From positions 37,322,605 through 37,386,604 of the forward strand of contig OX457043.1 in the NCBI GenBank assembly GCA_949752735.1: a stretch of DNA of 64,000 bases. The letters are read 5' to 3'. Under the pieces are notes generated by a model. That model saw nothing but the letters and a program-made list of their open reading frames with translations. It did not search any database and was not told the DNA's origin. How positions within the stretch are numbered: the stretch's first letter is position 1; the number at the start of each line of letters is the position of its first letter. This stretch comes from Lumbricus terrestris. Its lineage: Eukaryota; Annelida; Clitellata; Crassiclitellata; Lumbricidae. Shown here one piece after another: positions 11,885 through 23,235 of the stretch. The position numbers and the translations under genes are program-made.

Positions 11885-12735
11885 GAAAGTTAAAAATGCA
11901 ACCATCTTGGTAGTGGCAGGTTGAAGTATTCGTCGGTTTTGAGTTTGTGTGTGCAAGGAAGTAAGAAATGTCACCATCTTGAGATTGGAAGGTTGAAGTA
12001 TTCGTCGGTTTTTGAGTTTGTGTGTACAAGGAGGTGAGAAATGTCACCATCTTGGGAGTGGAAGGTTGAAGTATTCGTCGGTTTTTGAGTTTGTGTGAGT
12101 AAGGAAGTAAGAAATGTTACCATCTTGAAAGTAGAAGGTTGCAGGATTCGTCTGTTTTTAAGTTTGTGTGCAAGGAAGTAAGAAATGTTACCATCTTGGG
12201 AGTTGAAGGTTGAAGTATTCTTCGGTTTTTGAGTTTGTGTGTGAAGAAAGTTAGAAATGACACCATCTTGCGAAAGGGAGGTTGCAGGATTCGTCTGTTT
12301 TTAAGTTTGTGTGCAAGGAAGTAAGAAATGTTACCATCTTGGGAGTGGAAGGTTGCAGAATTCGTCTGTTTTTGAGTTTGTGTGATCAAGGAAGTAAGAA
12401 ATGTTACCATCTTGCGATAGGAAGGTTGCAGGATTCGTCTGTTTTTAAGTTTGTGTGCAAGGAAGTAAGAAATGTTACCATCTTGGGAGTGGAAGGTTGA
12501 AGTATTCTTCGGTTTTTGAGTTTGAGTGTGCAAGAAAGTTAGAAATGGCCCCATCTTGGGAGTGGAAGGTTGAAGTATTCTTCGGTTTTTGAGTTTGTGT
12601 GAGCAAGGTAATAAGAAATGTTACCATCTTGGGAGTGGAAGGTTGTAGGATTCGTCTGTTTTTAAGTTTGTGTGTGCAAGGAAGTAAGAAATGTTACCAT
12701 CTTGGGAGTGGAAGGTTGCAGGATACTTCAGCTGT
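11885..12735. repeat. ~73-bp minisatellite, about 11-12 copies
   Basis: Each unit contains ACCATCTTGGGAGTGGAAGG, then TTCGTC(G/T)GTTTTTGAG and TTTGTGTG. The period is about 70-75 bp. More diverged versions extend left to about 11470. Minus-strand open frames here are by-products of the repeat. Confidence 0.92.
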
Positions 12736-13059
12736 TTGAGTTTAAGCATGTTTGAAATGTAAAACATATAGAAGAAATATAGAAGAAAATGGCGCTTGTC
12801 TGCTATAGTTTGCTTAGTATTGTAGAAAATGCTGAATATTTGTTATAATTTCGAATAATTTAATTGTATATATTGCGAATATATACTTATTTTCGAATAA
12901 AATAGCGAATATTGGGTATATTTTTGGTACATACACATGAATTCTCATATTCTGATTGGTTCATGACTAGGATTTAGCAGTTGTAGGATGCTTAAATTTT
13001 ACGCTTGTAAGTCAAATTTGTGTATGTGGAGGCCCTGTGTGGAGGTTTGGAGGATGCGG

Positions 13060-13490
13060 TGGAAGGTATGTAGGATTTCTCGCCTTCTGATTGGTCACTC
13101 TCTAGGTTTCTCGCCTTCTGATTGGCCGGCCCTTGTGTGTGTGGGGAGGGGTGGAATGGATGTTTGGAAAGTGAGGTTGAGGGCTGTGGAGGTTGAGAGA
13201 GGTCGTATGCATGGTTTCTAGCCTCTTAATTGGTCGCTCTTTAGGTTTCTCACGTTCTTATTGGTTGGCTCTTGTGTGTAAAATAAATATTTGTGGGTGG
13301 GGAGGGGTGGCCTGGAGGGTTAGGTGGAATGCTGTGGAGGGTGAGATATGTTATGCCTATGGGATCTAGCCTCCTGATTGGTTTGTTGCTAGGGTTCGCC
13401 GCTCTCTGCTTGGCGGATTCTTATGCATATGCTACAAATTTGCTTGTGTGGAGGGGTGGAATGGAGGGTTGGAGGGTGAGGTTTAGTGCT
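13060..13490. repeat. Degenerate ~120-bp repeats rich in ATTGG (inverted CCAAT)
   Basis: TCTAGCCTC/TTCTCGCCTTC followed by TGATTGGT and a GTGGAGGGGTGGAATGG block recurs three to four times. Each block brings one or two ATTGG cores. Confidence 0.65.
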
Positions 13491-13734
13491 GTATAGAAAT
13501 AGAATATATGATGAGTCATTTAGGGTTGGTGTGGGCCTTGCGCGGCTAAGTAGGGATCAGTTTAAAAGTGAGGAATTGAAATTTGAATGAATGATGGGGA
13601 GGGTGTCGAGGGGTGGAAGCCAGTGCAGCTCCCATAATGCCCTGCGACACTTTCGATGAGTCATTTCTGGTCGGAGTGGGGCTTGCGCTGCTAATTAGGG
13701 TTCGATAATTGATATAATTAATAAATTCCAATTA

Positions 13735-13866
13735 TTATTAATTAATAGAATATAATTGATATGGCCTAATTAATTAAGCTAATTAGCGTGACCCAATTAA
13801 TATGACCTAATTAATATGACCTAATTAGTGTACCCTAATTAATGTGACCTAATTAAGATGACCTTG
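13735..13866. repeat. AT-rich short tandem repeat (GACCTAATTAATAT type)
   Basis: Units of about 14-17 bp with the core GACCTAATTAA are repeated and end in GACCTTGACCTTGGCC. The composition resembles the CTAATCC/GCTATTA satellites at 63 kb. Confidence 0.7.
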
Positions 13867-13891
13867 ACCTTGGCCATGACCTTGACCCCGA

Positions 13892-13915
13892 TGACGTCAC
13901 TGGTCACGTGATTGG
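13892..13915 (+). promoter_or_regulatory. CRE + E-box + inverted CCAAT cluster
   Basis: TGACGTCA (13892-13899), CACGTG (13905-13910, in GTCACGTGAT) and ATTGG (13911-13915) occur within 24 bp. These are the known cores for CREB/ATF, USF/MITF-type bHLH factors and NF-Y. The cluster lies directly upstream of the ORF at 13963. No transcription start is shown by the sequence. Confidence 0.35.
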
Positions 13916-13962
13916 GGGTTAAAGCGGGAGTCTCTAACTATTTTCAGATCATCTTTTCCAAA

Positions 13963-14337
13963 ATGTTACATGGTGCTTCTGCCTGTTTCGCGCTGAATTT
14001 CCTGGATAGATTTGCTTGTAGGGCCTACCAGATGGCAACTATGTCATTGTCTTGTCTGCAAATTTACTCGGACACACAAAAAATATTAGCAGATGTGCGC
14101 GCTGTGAGCAACGATCCCCAAGTTTTGCGAGTAGAAGGTCCTGTTCTGGTTTATAATTTCTCCGTAGCAGGTAATTCAAGGTATATTGTTATTCCATCCT
14201 CTGTTAGGAAACTCGTTAATCATTTCAAACGAATTAAACCCTTTATCTATATCTATAAGAATGGATGTGGGTATGTGAATTTGTCCAAAATGCACGCTCA
14301 CAGTTTTGCAGCTAATGACCTTAAACATTGTACATAA
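13963..14337 (+). CDS. Unrecognised 124-residue ORF
   Basis: An ATG-initiated frame of 124 codons (begins MLHGASACFALNFL, later VEGPVLVYNFSVAG and IKPFIYIYKNG) runs uninterrupted in otherwise AT-rich DNA. Amino-acid composition is ordinary and no repeat explains it. I do not recognise a family. About 50 bp upstream are a CRE palindrome, an E-box and an inverted CCAAT. It may be a chance ORF or a transposon remnant. Confidence 0.22.
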   Translation: MLHGASACFALNFLDRFACRAYQMATMSLSCLQIYSDTQKILADVRAVSNDPQVLRVEGPVLVYNFSVAGNSRYIVIPSSVRKLVNHFKRIKPFIYIYKNGCGYVNLSKMHAHSFAANDLKHCT

Positions 14338-14599
14338 ATAGATATTCACTCGACTCATCCAAGCACGCTATTTTCAGCTCCTTATTCACTTTAGAACTCG
14401 AGATATAGACATTTTTATTTTTGCCGTGTTATTGCAGCGACGCCATATTTGAATCGTTGTGCAATAACAAATGCACGTTGCTCTTGACTTCATTTTGACG
14501 TCATTTTTCACCAAAGCTTAGCATGAAACTCGAGCCCTCTCAGCGCAACCAGCCTGGGAAAGATAAATGCCTTCGGCCAAGGAGTATATACACTAAGAG

Positions 14600-14777
14600 G
14601 AGACACAAGCAACATGAGTTTAACCAGCAGAATTGGGGAAGACCTTCCAAACAGAGGGGCATAAATTACCGTTTATAAACCCCAAATTGGCGGCGAAGCC
14701 ACCACACAAGAAAGGGTGGAGCTGGATTTGGGGACGAAAAATCGAATTTCCCGGGCAACGACGGGTACCCTAGCTAG
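14600..14777 (+). mobile_element. Helitron 3' end fragment
   Basis: The end CCCGGGCAACGACGGGTACC…AGCTAG followed by T matches the 3' terminus of the complete Helitron at 30352-31450. The left boundary is approximate and there is no coding sequence. Confidence 0.7.
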
Positions 14778-14865
14778 TCAGTTCATAAAATTAGGATGAA
14801 TACGCAATCATCATCTGTCAACTTTGCCATATTGCGCCACAATATGGCACTAATAATAATAATAA

Positions 14866-16535
14866 TAGTCCTGATGGCATACCATCATGGTTGATGTCAA
14901 CCATGGCACATCTCTTAGCTCTGCCTGTTGCGAATCTGTTCACTTGCTCTCTTACTAACTCTTATGTTCCTTTACAGTGGCGCCTCAGCATGATCACCCC
15001 CATACCCAAGGTTTCGCTCCCTGTCAAAGAAGCTGACTTTAGACCCATCTCTATCACTTCTATCCTCTCTCGCATCTTGGAAAAAATTGTCGTACGTAAG
15101 TACTTTTATCCCTTTATCGCAGATCCTTGCACCAACCAGATCTTTGCAGACCAATTTGCTTTCCGTCCTTCTGGATCCACATCTGCCGCACTGATATTGT
15201 TTGTTTGTTTGTTTGTATGCGCACTTGTTATAGCGCCCCTTCAAGCTGTATCTACTCAGAGGCGCTCCCGAATGCAGAGCGGACACTGCATCGGAGTTTC
15301 ACGCCGAAGCGCTGAGCAATTGCGAGTGAAGGACTTGCCCAAGGTCCCTACGCGGCGAGGTGGATTCGAACCTCGAACCTTCCGGCTTCAAGGCAACGAC
15401 GCCACCACTACACCACCGCGCCCCACAATCCATTACTCATGAACTTCAAACCATGCTCGTATCTGAGCCCTATGTAAGACTCCTGTCCCTTGATTTTAGC
15501 AAGGCTTTCGACACCATTAGACACAAGCACCTTGCCGATCAATTAGCATCACAACCCATCCCGGATTTTTTATACAATTGGGTGCTTGCTCTCTTGCACG
15601 AACGTCAGCACTGCACCAAATTTGGGGGTGAAATCTCTCCGCTCTGTACCATCAATGCCAGTATTGTGCAAGGCTCTGGCCTTGGACCCACTGATTTTGT
15701 CATAGCCATTTCCAGTCTCAAACATAAATTCAGTGGAAACCGTCTCCCTAAATATGCTGATGATAGCTACTTGCTGATCCCAGCTTCCTGCATTGACACC
15801 ACTCTTCCTGAACTTGACCATATATCTCAGTGGGCATCCATTAGCAATCTAAAACTAAATCAAGCTAAGACCAGTGAAATGATCATCAGGCGACCTCGGT
15901 CTAAAGCTATTGCTCTCCCTCCCCCCATCTCGGGCATCCAAAGGGTCCAGCAGATGGTTGTTTTGGGTGTCACCATCTCTGATCGGATTGGCTTTGAGGC
16001 TCACATTAGCAGAATATGCTGTAAAGCCCGGCAATCCATGTTTGCTCTGCATGTTTTAGTCGCCCACGGCCTTCATGGCCAACGTCTGTTTGACGTTGTT
16101 AGAGCTACTACCATTGCTAGATTACTTTATGCCTCCCCTGTTTGGTGGGGATTTGCCAACGCAATGGAGCGTAAACGTCTTAACGGTCTTTTAAGAAAAT
16201 TGACCCGTTCAAAGCTTTCTTCCTACCAATTTCCCTAGTTTTGACACTCTCTGTTCTAGAGCTGACTCTGCTCTTTTGCGCTCTATCCTCTTAAATCCTT
16301 GTCACATTCTTCACGACCTCCTCCCTCCCCTTAAGGTCACTCCATACAATACTCGACCAAGGTCACATAATCTAACCCTTCCTAGAGTTGATTCTTTTGC
16401 CAGAAACAGTTTTATTATGCGAATGTTATATAACTTTGCATAAATGTTTTATATTATTTATTTCCTCTGTAAACTACTGTGCGTTTGCTGGTGGTATAAT
16501 AAAGAATATTCTTACTTACTTACTTACTTACAAAT
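14866..16535 (+). mobile_element. LINE reverse transcriptase region, split by a SINE
   Basis: Left part 14866-15194 encodes DGIPSWLMSTMAHLLALP, then WRLSMITPIPK and FRPISITSILSRILEK. After the SINE the same protein resumes at about 15427 (SITHELQTM) with LLSLDFSKAFDTIRH, SIVQGSGLGPT, KYADDSYLL, LNQAKTSEMII and LLYASPVWWGF. The C-terminal tail continues, with a frameshift, to a stop near 16443. The 3' end is AAAGAATATTCTTA followed by (CTTA)n at about 16510-16530. The 5' end is truncated beside an (ATA)n run. Related C-terminal fragments with the same kind of tail lie at 57985 and 33562. The clade is not determined. Confidence 0.9.
15195..15427 (-). mobile_element. tRNA-derived SINE inserted in LINE
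   Basis: Read on the minus strand it starts with a tRNA-like head (GGCGCGGTGGTGTAGTGG, with B box GGTTCGAATCC at 15362-15372). It ends in GAGCGCCTCTGAGTAG…GGGGCGCTATAACAAG and (CAAA)n. The 3' part resembles the 3' ends of the CR1/L2-like LINEs at 40078 and 7470, suggesting that it borrows that LINE's machinery. It interrupts the LINE RT frame. Confidence 0.85.
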
Positions 16536-17137
16536 TACAACAAAATATGGTAGCTAGGGCTGTCCCAAGCATATAATTAAAATGTAGCCTGGTACCAGTA
16601 CAATCTTTTCAGACCAAATACTAGAGTAAACTATCTATAATTTGATGTATAAACAGAAATAAATTGCAAAACTATCAGAGTTATGTGCATGCAAAGTTGG
16701 TTCATTTATGCTGGACCAGAGGACTACCCTGTAGATTAGATAGAATTTACACCCTTCTTTCTGAACTGTATGGTTTCTTTTTGGCTATTTACAGAAGATC
16801 GAACAAAGAATGCCTTCTTGAAATGAGCCTGTACATTATACTAGCAAGTTATAGGACTAGAAGAGATAGACCCACATATGTGACACCGAGGGTCAAAACC
16901 TGTGACATGTCGTTTTCGACTTTTTTTATTCAGTCTACAGTTATTCTGCTTCAAATATTTGTTACTGAATAAAAATATCTTTTTCTAACTGGAGTCATAT
17001 TCTTTTAAATCTGCAATTTGCTAAATTATAACAATTAAGAAAATCGAACTCAAAGTTTCGGAACATTTGTGACATTAAAGTCCTTAGTAACCATTACATG
17101 ATTCTTATGAAATTTGGCTGGTCCAAAAATGGCTATA

Positions 17138-18304
17138 TGTGACCCGTTGCCACAAAACCAGTCGCAACTTCAAAATTAATTTTTTCGCTTATTAACAATT
17201 TCCTGTAGATGCTTAATTTTCCTTTCCAATACTGTTTTAGGCTTTTCTATATCTCACGAACTGGCCTAGTTAGCTACACCGGTAAGTGCGAGCTGCATTC
17301 GTCTGTTGGTTGCAACGGACTGCGGTTCAAGCCCCGGGCTGGGAGTTGACATTCAGAGATTTAGATATCTCGGGCTAGCACGTGTGGGACGCAGGAGCGC
17401 AAGCTCCTGCAGAGCGACCTTGGGCAAGTTGCTTACCCATCATTGTCTGTGGGGAAGGCAACGGGAAACCACCTCACTCATCTCATCCCCAGGGGCGTAA
17501 AGCCATTGAACCTGCCTTCGGGCAGAGCACCATCATCATCATCATCATATCTCACGTATAACCGGAATTATAGAATTTTTAATCCGACGGTATGCATAAA
17601 CTGTTAGATGAGAAAATTGCATGCAAAGTTTAGCAATGTAATTATTGACATTCTCCTAAGAAACGGCTATTTCCATTGGACTGATTTAAATTCAATTTGG
17701 CAGCCGCGTAACTTCAACAATTGCAAATATACTCTTCAAATTTGCAAAATATCCTCCATTTTAAAGATTAAGTTATTTAAGTGAAAAGCGAAGACAATAA
17801 ACGATTCAGCCCATTTCCTGACCTTAGAGCAGGCAAGGCCATGCAAGTACGCACCATTCAGCCAACCACGGCAAGATTTTCTCACGTGTCAGTTTTCTAG
17901 CGCAATTCTGACTTTGTTTTTGTTAGTCGATCTATTTTGGACCAATCTCTGCGCGTATTAAATACAAGACGGTCATGTTTTATTATTAAAACACAAAAAG
18001 GGGATTTCCTTGTTCAAAATGAGACCACCTGTAACCTAATTTAATATTGCAACAAAATTAGCTAATTTTGACTGAAATCCTGACTTTCCATCTCGAAGCA
18101 GATTTAGGGCTCTCAGCAAAAATTAATTTTTACTCATACATTCAAACAAGCATTTTATACATCACGTCTATTAAATATATATATTTTAAACTTGTTTTTG
18201 CGTTAATGTCAATTACGACCAGTTTGAGGTTTTCCATCGTTTTTGGTCATTTTCTACCTGATGACATTACCGACAAGTGAGTGGTTTCGTAAAAACGGGT
18301 CACT
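17138..18304. mobile_element. TA-flanked DNA element (~1.17 kb)
   Basis: The ends are TGTGACCCGTT…ACAAAACCA and, inverted, TGGTTTCGT…AACGGGTCACT, each next to TA (17136-17137, 18305-18306). A TA target suggests Tc1/mariner type. A SINE is nested at 17259-17546. No transposase is recognised. Confidence 0.6.
17259..17546 (+). mobile_element. tRNA-derived SINE, copy 1
   Basis: The A box (TAGCTACACCGG, 17271-17282) and a perfect B box (GGTTCAAGCCC, 17324-17334) form the pol III promoter. The body ends GCCTTCGGGCAGAG and the tail is (CAT)n. The TSD is ATATCTCACG at 17249-17258 and 17547-17556. A second copy is at 40961. Confidence 0.92.
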
Positions 18305-18504
18305 TATCCTATATCAAATACATCAAGCGGCATGAAAATCGAACTACTACTTTCCAAATTGTGATGAAATTACAGGCAACTGAACGATATGAATGAATGT
18401 ATTAATACAAAGTGTAAACAAATGTGTCTATGCCATGATGACCAAGCAGACACTTCATCGTAGACATGACCTATGCTGAATGAGGTGTAATACATCTAAC
18501 AAAT

Positions 18505-18548
18505 AATTGACCAGTCTCTAAGAAGCTTATCTTAGAGACTGGTCAATT
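18505..18548. repeat. Perfect 18-bp hairpin, 8-nt loop
   Basis: AATTGACCAGTCTCTAAG and its exact reverse complement are separated by AAGCTTAT. The function is not evident. Confidence 0.85.
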
Positions 18549-18639
18549 CCCATTTAGATTTAAATAGACGGAAACCAATAGGTCTAGTGCGACCGATAAC
18601 ATTGGCTTGGTGGCATTTTGCCCATGCAAGCATTATTTG

Positions 18640-18890
18640 TTATTATTATTATTATTATTACATAAATTTCTTATGCGTGCAAGGTCACACCAAAATGTGA
18701 ATCTGAGGCGTGGATATCAGCCACCAGAAGAAGATGCAGTTAGATAGCCAAGTACTTAAGGGTCAAGGAGAAAAAGTGAGTTTTGAGCCAGTTTTTGAAG
18801 GTGGGGAGTGAATTTGAGCAGCGAAGAGAGAGTGGAAGTAGATTCCCTTCCTTGGGAGCAGAGGCATTGCCGTCTGTATAGGCTACCTCA
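18640..18890 (-). mobile_element. Retroelement 3' end with (ATT)n tail, copy 1
   Basis: (TTA)n is followed by AATTTCTTATGCGTGCAAGG…, which recurs at 51478-51740 (AAATTTCTAATGCATGCAAAG, also AAATGTGAATCTGA and GTGAGTTTTGAG). These are minus-strand 3' ends of one family. Coding content is not recognisable. Confidence 0.55.
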
Positions 18891-19171
18891 AAGAAATGTT
18901 TACAGAACAGCCCACGGTGATCGAACCATAGATAGGCCTAATAATACGAATAAATTACGCCCGATTTCAATCTTGAATTTCTCTGATAAATTAGGCGAGC
19001 CTCTTCAGTTCTAATAAAGAACTTCAATTATCTAGGCCTAGCCTATATACTTAGACAATTGTTCCTACTTATAACTCGTATGCTGAGCTTTGAGGTGGGA
19101 CAATAATGTTAAGCAGTCAAAGCCAGTACTAATTAAACTTCCTGTCCTGTAGATCTATAATTATGATGGTT

Positions 19172-19290
19172 GGATGTAATGTAATGTAATGTAAATCTTC
19201 GAGAATTTCTCGGCGCCCACAAAAGCCACGTCAGGGAGACCAGCTTATTCACCGGCGCTGATGAATAGGTGGATGATGGTTGGGTGGATT
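19172..19290 (-). mobile_element. Retroelement 3' end with (TTACA)n tail
   Basis: On the minus strand a short non-coding body ends in CTCGAAGATT followed by (TACAT)n. This is the tail form used by LINE/SINE 3' ends. Confidence 0.4.
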
Positions 19291-19964
19291 GCCAGTATAA
19301 CCCTGTTTACAATAATTGATAATGTTTGTCTACGCTACACCGCGATCATATTCATCTTAGAATTCCTACAGCTTGTCCTTATCACTACCAATTGAGCAGT
19401 TAATCAACTTCGCAACTTTACTTTCCATGATGTAAAATAAAGTTTGTACAAATTGTTTCCGACGCTAACACAATCGGAATGTCCGAAATTGAGCACCAAA
19501 AACAAAATATTTGTGGGCCTTGAAACATGCGCATATCAGCGCATGCACAACATCAAAGGTCAGTGTCGTGAGATGTCTCATAAACAAATAAGACTCTCCA
19601 AAAACTGGGTCGGAGGCGTGGTTTGACCTGGTTGTCAAGCGGACATTCAATAACGCTAATAATTTGGATGAAAATTGTTCTCATTTAAATACCGCACCAT
19701 CCAGTAGCATTTTGAAGGAATAATTTATTAAGTGGTACACACAGAGCAGTTTTAAGAAGTTTTTGGGCCCTAGGCACAAACCCTGATCCTAAACGTAACC
19801 ATGAGTCTAATATAGCCCCTCTTCTGGGGAAATCAAGGTCTCTGGGGGGACGGAGAACGAGTATTTGACAGTCGATCGCTGAGACGCGTAGCACTGAGAG
19901 GGGATGGGCATTGGGAGGGAATGTGCCACTTATCCCCACAGAAATGTTTTTTGGTGCTGCTTTT

Positions 19965-20170
19965 TTTTTCCACATTGCAATGGCAACATTTTAAGCTGTC
20001 ATCTTAACAAAATTGCTCAACTATTGCAATGCTGACATGAGTAGTCTAAGACTTCAATAAATATTTTTACAATGATAATAATTTCTTTTCCAGTTTCCAC
20101 AATGTAATGATAGCATTACATTACATAAGCTGTTATCTTAACAAAATAAGCTGTTATCTTAACAAAATTA
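19965..20170 (-). repeat. Diverged copies of the ~89-bp unit of 27065-27668
   Basis: CACATTGCAATGGCAACATTTTAAG and CTTAACAAAATT on the plus strand are the inverse of the unit in the nested element at 26865-27814. One full and one duplicated partial unit are present. The sequence 20170-20640 that follows has no recognisable feature. Confidence 0.6.
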
Positions 20171-20655
20171 CTCTATTGCTTCAGTGCTGATAAAAAAAGA
20201 GTGGTTGAAATTTCAACAAGTATAATTATTGTTACAATAATAATTTCTTTACGTATAATCGTATATCCTATCAAGTTCTGCAATTCAGTTCTGCTGCTTC
20301 TGAACCGTTACAGTATAATGAATAACTGCAGACAGGTGTAATAGTCTAAGCCCTACTTTCTTGTACTGGAATTAGCTTATTGCCGTTGCTCAAAGAGGTC
20401 CTGCATGGACCATTGGACACAGTTATCAGAATTGTTATAATTATTACACAAACCAAAGGAAAACTACCAAAATTGGGAAGCCATGTTTAATGATGCTGTT
20501 TTACTAAGTGTTCATGGAACAAAACATTTTGAAATTTGACAGTTTGAAATTTGAAAGGTAACACTGAAAAGACACCATTTACCGGGGCAGTTGTACAAAA
20601 ATAGTCTTTGTGTAATTTTTAACCGTAAATTATACTGATTGTGTCATATATTATA

Positions 20656-21310
20656 CTAGCAGGGGTACCCGGCGTTGCCCAGGAATTTTAGGATTCGGGC
20701 CGTTCCCGACAATCCCTCCCTCCATCCCACCCTCCCTCTCTCCCACCCTCCCTCTCTCACACTTTCCCTCTCTCCCACCCCCTCCCTCCCTCCCTCCCTC
20801 TATCCCACTCTCCCACCATCCCCTCCCGCCTCCCTCCCACCCTTCCTCTCACCCTCCCACACTCCCTTTCTCCCTCCCTCCCTGACCCCACCACACTTCG
20901 ACCTCCACCAGTCAATCCCTCCCTCCCTCCCTCCCACCCTCCTTCCATCACTCCCATTCTCCCTCCCTCCCACCCACCCTCCCTCCATTCCACCCTCCCT
21001 CCCACCCTGACCCCCACCACACTCCGACCTCCACCGGTACGCGACCTGTGAAAGCCGGACTGGCAAAAGCGCTGGCCTTAAACACCTCTAAAACGGTGTC
21101 AACCGCTGCTTTTATACGTATGGGACCCGAAAGAAAAGTGCTGTGATAAGCCTGTGAGAGAAACGGCCAGTAGGGAAAATGAGGGTTGTTGCTCCCAACC
21201 CTGGCTCCCACGGTGGCAGAGATTCGCCGACCCCCAATGACCAGTGTCGGGTCAACCCCGACCCCCCGTGAAGGATTGGGGTCGATTGCTTCAAAACTGT
21301 GGCCGTGCAT
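20656..21310 (-). mobile_element. Helitron copy, 5'-truncated, minus strand
   Basis: On the minus strand it ends …GGGTACCCCTGCTAG then T, the terminus seen at 31450. Its interior carries a long CCCTCCC tract (20700-21010), the counterpart of the G-rich tract in the 30.4 kb copy. The canonical TCTATATAAATAAAG start is absent. Confidence 0.75.
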
Positions 21311-21789
21311 AGCTAACAACAAAAAACCCTTACTAAAATTTAATAAGATTTGCAGATTTTATCATTATAATCATATAGGACCCAATAGTAAATAATATCG
21401 CGGTAGGCTTATATTACTAGAGTTCGTGTAGGTCTAAAAGGCAAAAAAAGTAAACAGGAACTAAAAACTATTATTATTTTATAAAAACTTTGGTAGTCAT
21501 TTCCTGGTGGAGTTTCCCACCCCACCCAGAGATGCCTAAATTAAACACTGAACGTAAACCGATTTGACCTCAATATCTCAGTCTCAGATATAGAGTAAGC
21601 TTATTGCATTCACGCCTTCTATGTGTGTGTGTGTCATTTTGTTACATTTGTTAATTATTATAGTAGCATACTGCTGACACAGCTAGCACAACAATCTTTG
21701 TACTTCGTGTGTAAAATAAATGTAAGTTTAGCATACGCTAAAGTAAGTAGGCTATAACATGTTGCTAATTTGTTACGCGATGTAGTCTA

Positions 21790-21872
21790 TTTGGGTCGCC
21801 GCGGGGCCCCCCTGTTGCACATGGCCCTAGACACGTGCCTCGCATGCCTAGGCATTAAAACGGCCCTGGGTA
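21790..21872. mobile_element. Probable hAT right end (fragment)
   Basis: GGCATTAAAACGGCCCTG has the form of a hAT terminus, the inverse of CAGGGCCGTTTTAATGCC. A matching left end was not found. The rest of 21310-22060 has no recognisable feature. Confidence 0.4.
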
Positions 21873-22065
21873 CACAGGGCTAGAGTTCCCCGAACTGATG
21901 GCACAAGGTGACAAGGTGACACAGGGCTACAAGAAATAGTCTGGTCGGCATGCGAAAACTCAGTCGTTCATGGCGAATTTTAACTTTGAAAACATGCTCA
22001 TTAAGTGATTTTTTCAGAGCAAATCTTGACACCACATGCGTTAAAAGTCATTTTTTACCACTATA

Positions 22066-23235
22066 CAGGGTGCGCCAAAAAAGTAATCCCCTACGATTTT
22101 CAGCCCATATGTTGGCCAAACATACGAATTTTTAAATGAAACTTTACAGTCTTAAAGGCAATTCATATTTACGTACAATGGTCAAATTAAAAAAAAATAT
22201 TTCAAACAGAACAAAAGTTATATCACTTTTAGTGAGGCTACCCACCGTTTTTTGACGATTCAAAAACGCGACACAACAAAAAGTAACAAAAAACCAGTTT
22301 AATTATTCTGGCCAATATCTTGGCCGGAAGTAAGAATTTCGAAATGAAATTTCACAGACTTAAAGACAATTCATATCTACACATGATGGCCAGATTTCAG
22401 CAAAATATTTAAAAGAGGACAAAAGTTATGGCACTTTTAAGGAGGCCACCCACCGTTTTTTGACGATTCACAGACGTAACGCAGCAAAAAGTAGCAAAAA
22501 CACAATTTTATTAAGTCTCATCTTAAATAATTGTTATCAAATAGGCTTTGATAATGCCAGAAGATCATTATTATTACTATTTAAAAAAGGAACAGGGTAC
22601 CAGCGTAGCTGCATGTCACTGAGAAGTCACTTCGCAAGATGACAATCAAATTGGTAAATAAGAAATCTGTCAGATAAATCAACAGGTCCATCAAGAGCTT
22701 TGCAAAGAGACTCAAAAGAAGTTTTAGCACTGGTGGTGGGCACATTGAACACAACTTGTGAATCATTGTCAAGTTCAGTTCCAAACCATTATTTAAGATA
22801 TGACTTGATAAAATCACGTTTTTGTTACTTTTTGTTGCGTTACGTTTTTGAATCGTCAAAAACGGTGGGTGGCCTCACTAAAAGTGGAATAACTTTTGTT
22901 GTGTTTGAAATATTTTGATGAAATCTGGCCATCATATGTAAATATGAATTGTCTTTCAACTTGTAAAGATTCATTTTGAAATTCTTACTTCTGGCCATGA
23001 TATTAGCAAAAAACCTAATTTTTTTGCATTTCGTTTTTGAATCGTCAAAAAACGGTGGGTAGCCTCACTAAAAGTGATATAACTTTTGTTCTGTTTGAAA
23101 TAATTTCTTGAAATGTGACCATTGTACGTAAATATGAATTGCCTTTAAGACTGTAAAGTTTCATTTAAAAATTCTTATGTTTGGCCAAGATATGGGCTAA
23201 AAACCGTAGGGGATTACTTTTTTTGGCACACCCTG
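22066..23235. mobile_element. Mariner-type element with long TIRs, copy 1
   Basis: It starts CAGGGTGCGCCAAAAAAGTAA and ends with the inverse, CACACCCTG, with TA on each side (22064-22065, 23236-23237). Each arm contains two internal repeats of GGTGGGTGGCCTC / ACGATTCA(A/C)AAACG. It shares length and organisation with 48219-49383. The centre is a decayed transposase end. Open frames there are not intact. Confidence 0.88.

Noticed and set aside
11436..12554. Minus-strand ORFs of 145 and 204 residues
   Set aside because: They read through TG runs and the ~73-bp minisatellite; the frame rotates between units and has no family resemblance.
17259..17340. tRNA gene candidate (perfect B box)
   Set aside because: The A box is imperfect, no cloverleaf acceptor stem is evident, and the unit continues as a SINE with tail and TSD; a second copy exists.
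20675..21066. Pro/Ser-rich and Gly-rich ORFs
   Set aside because: Translations of the CCCTCCC tract of a Helitron copy.
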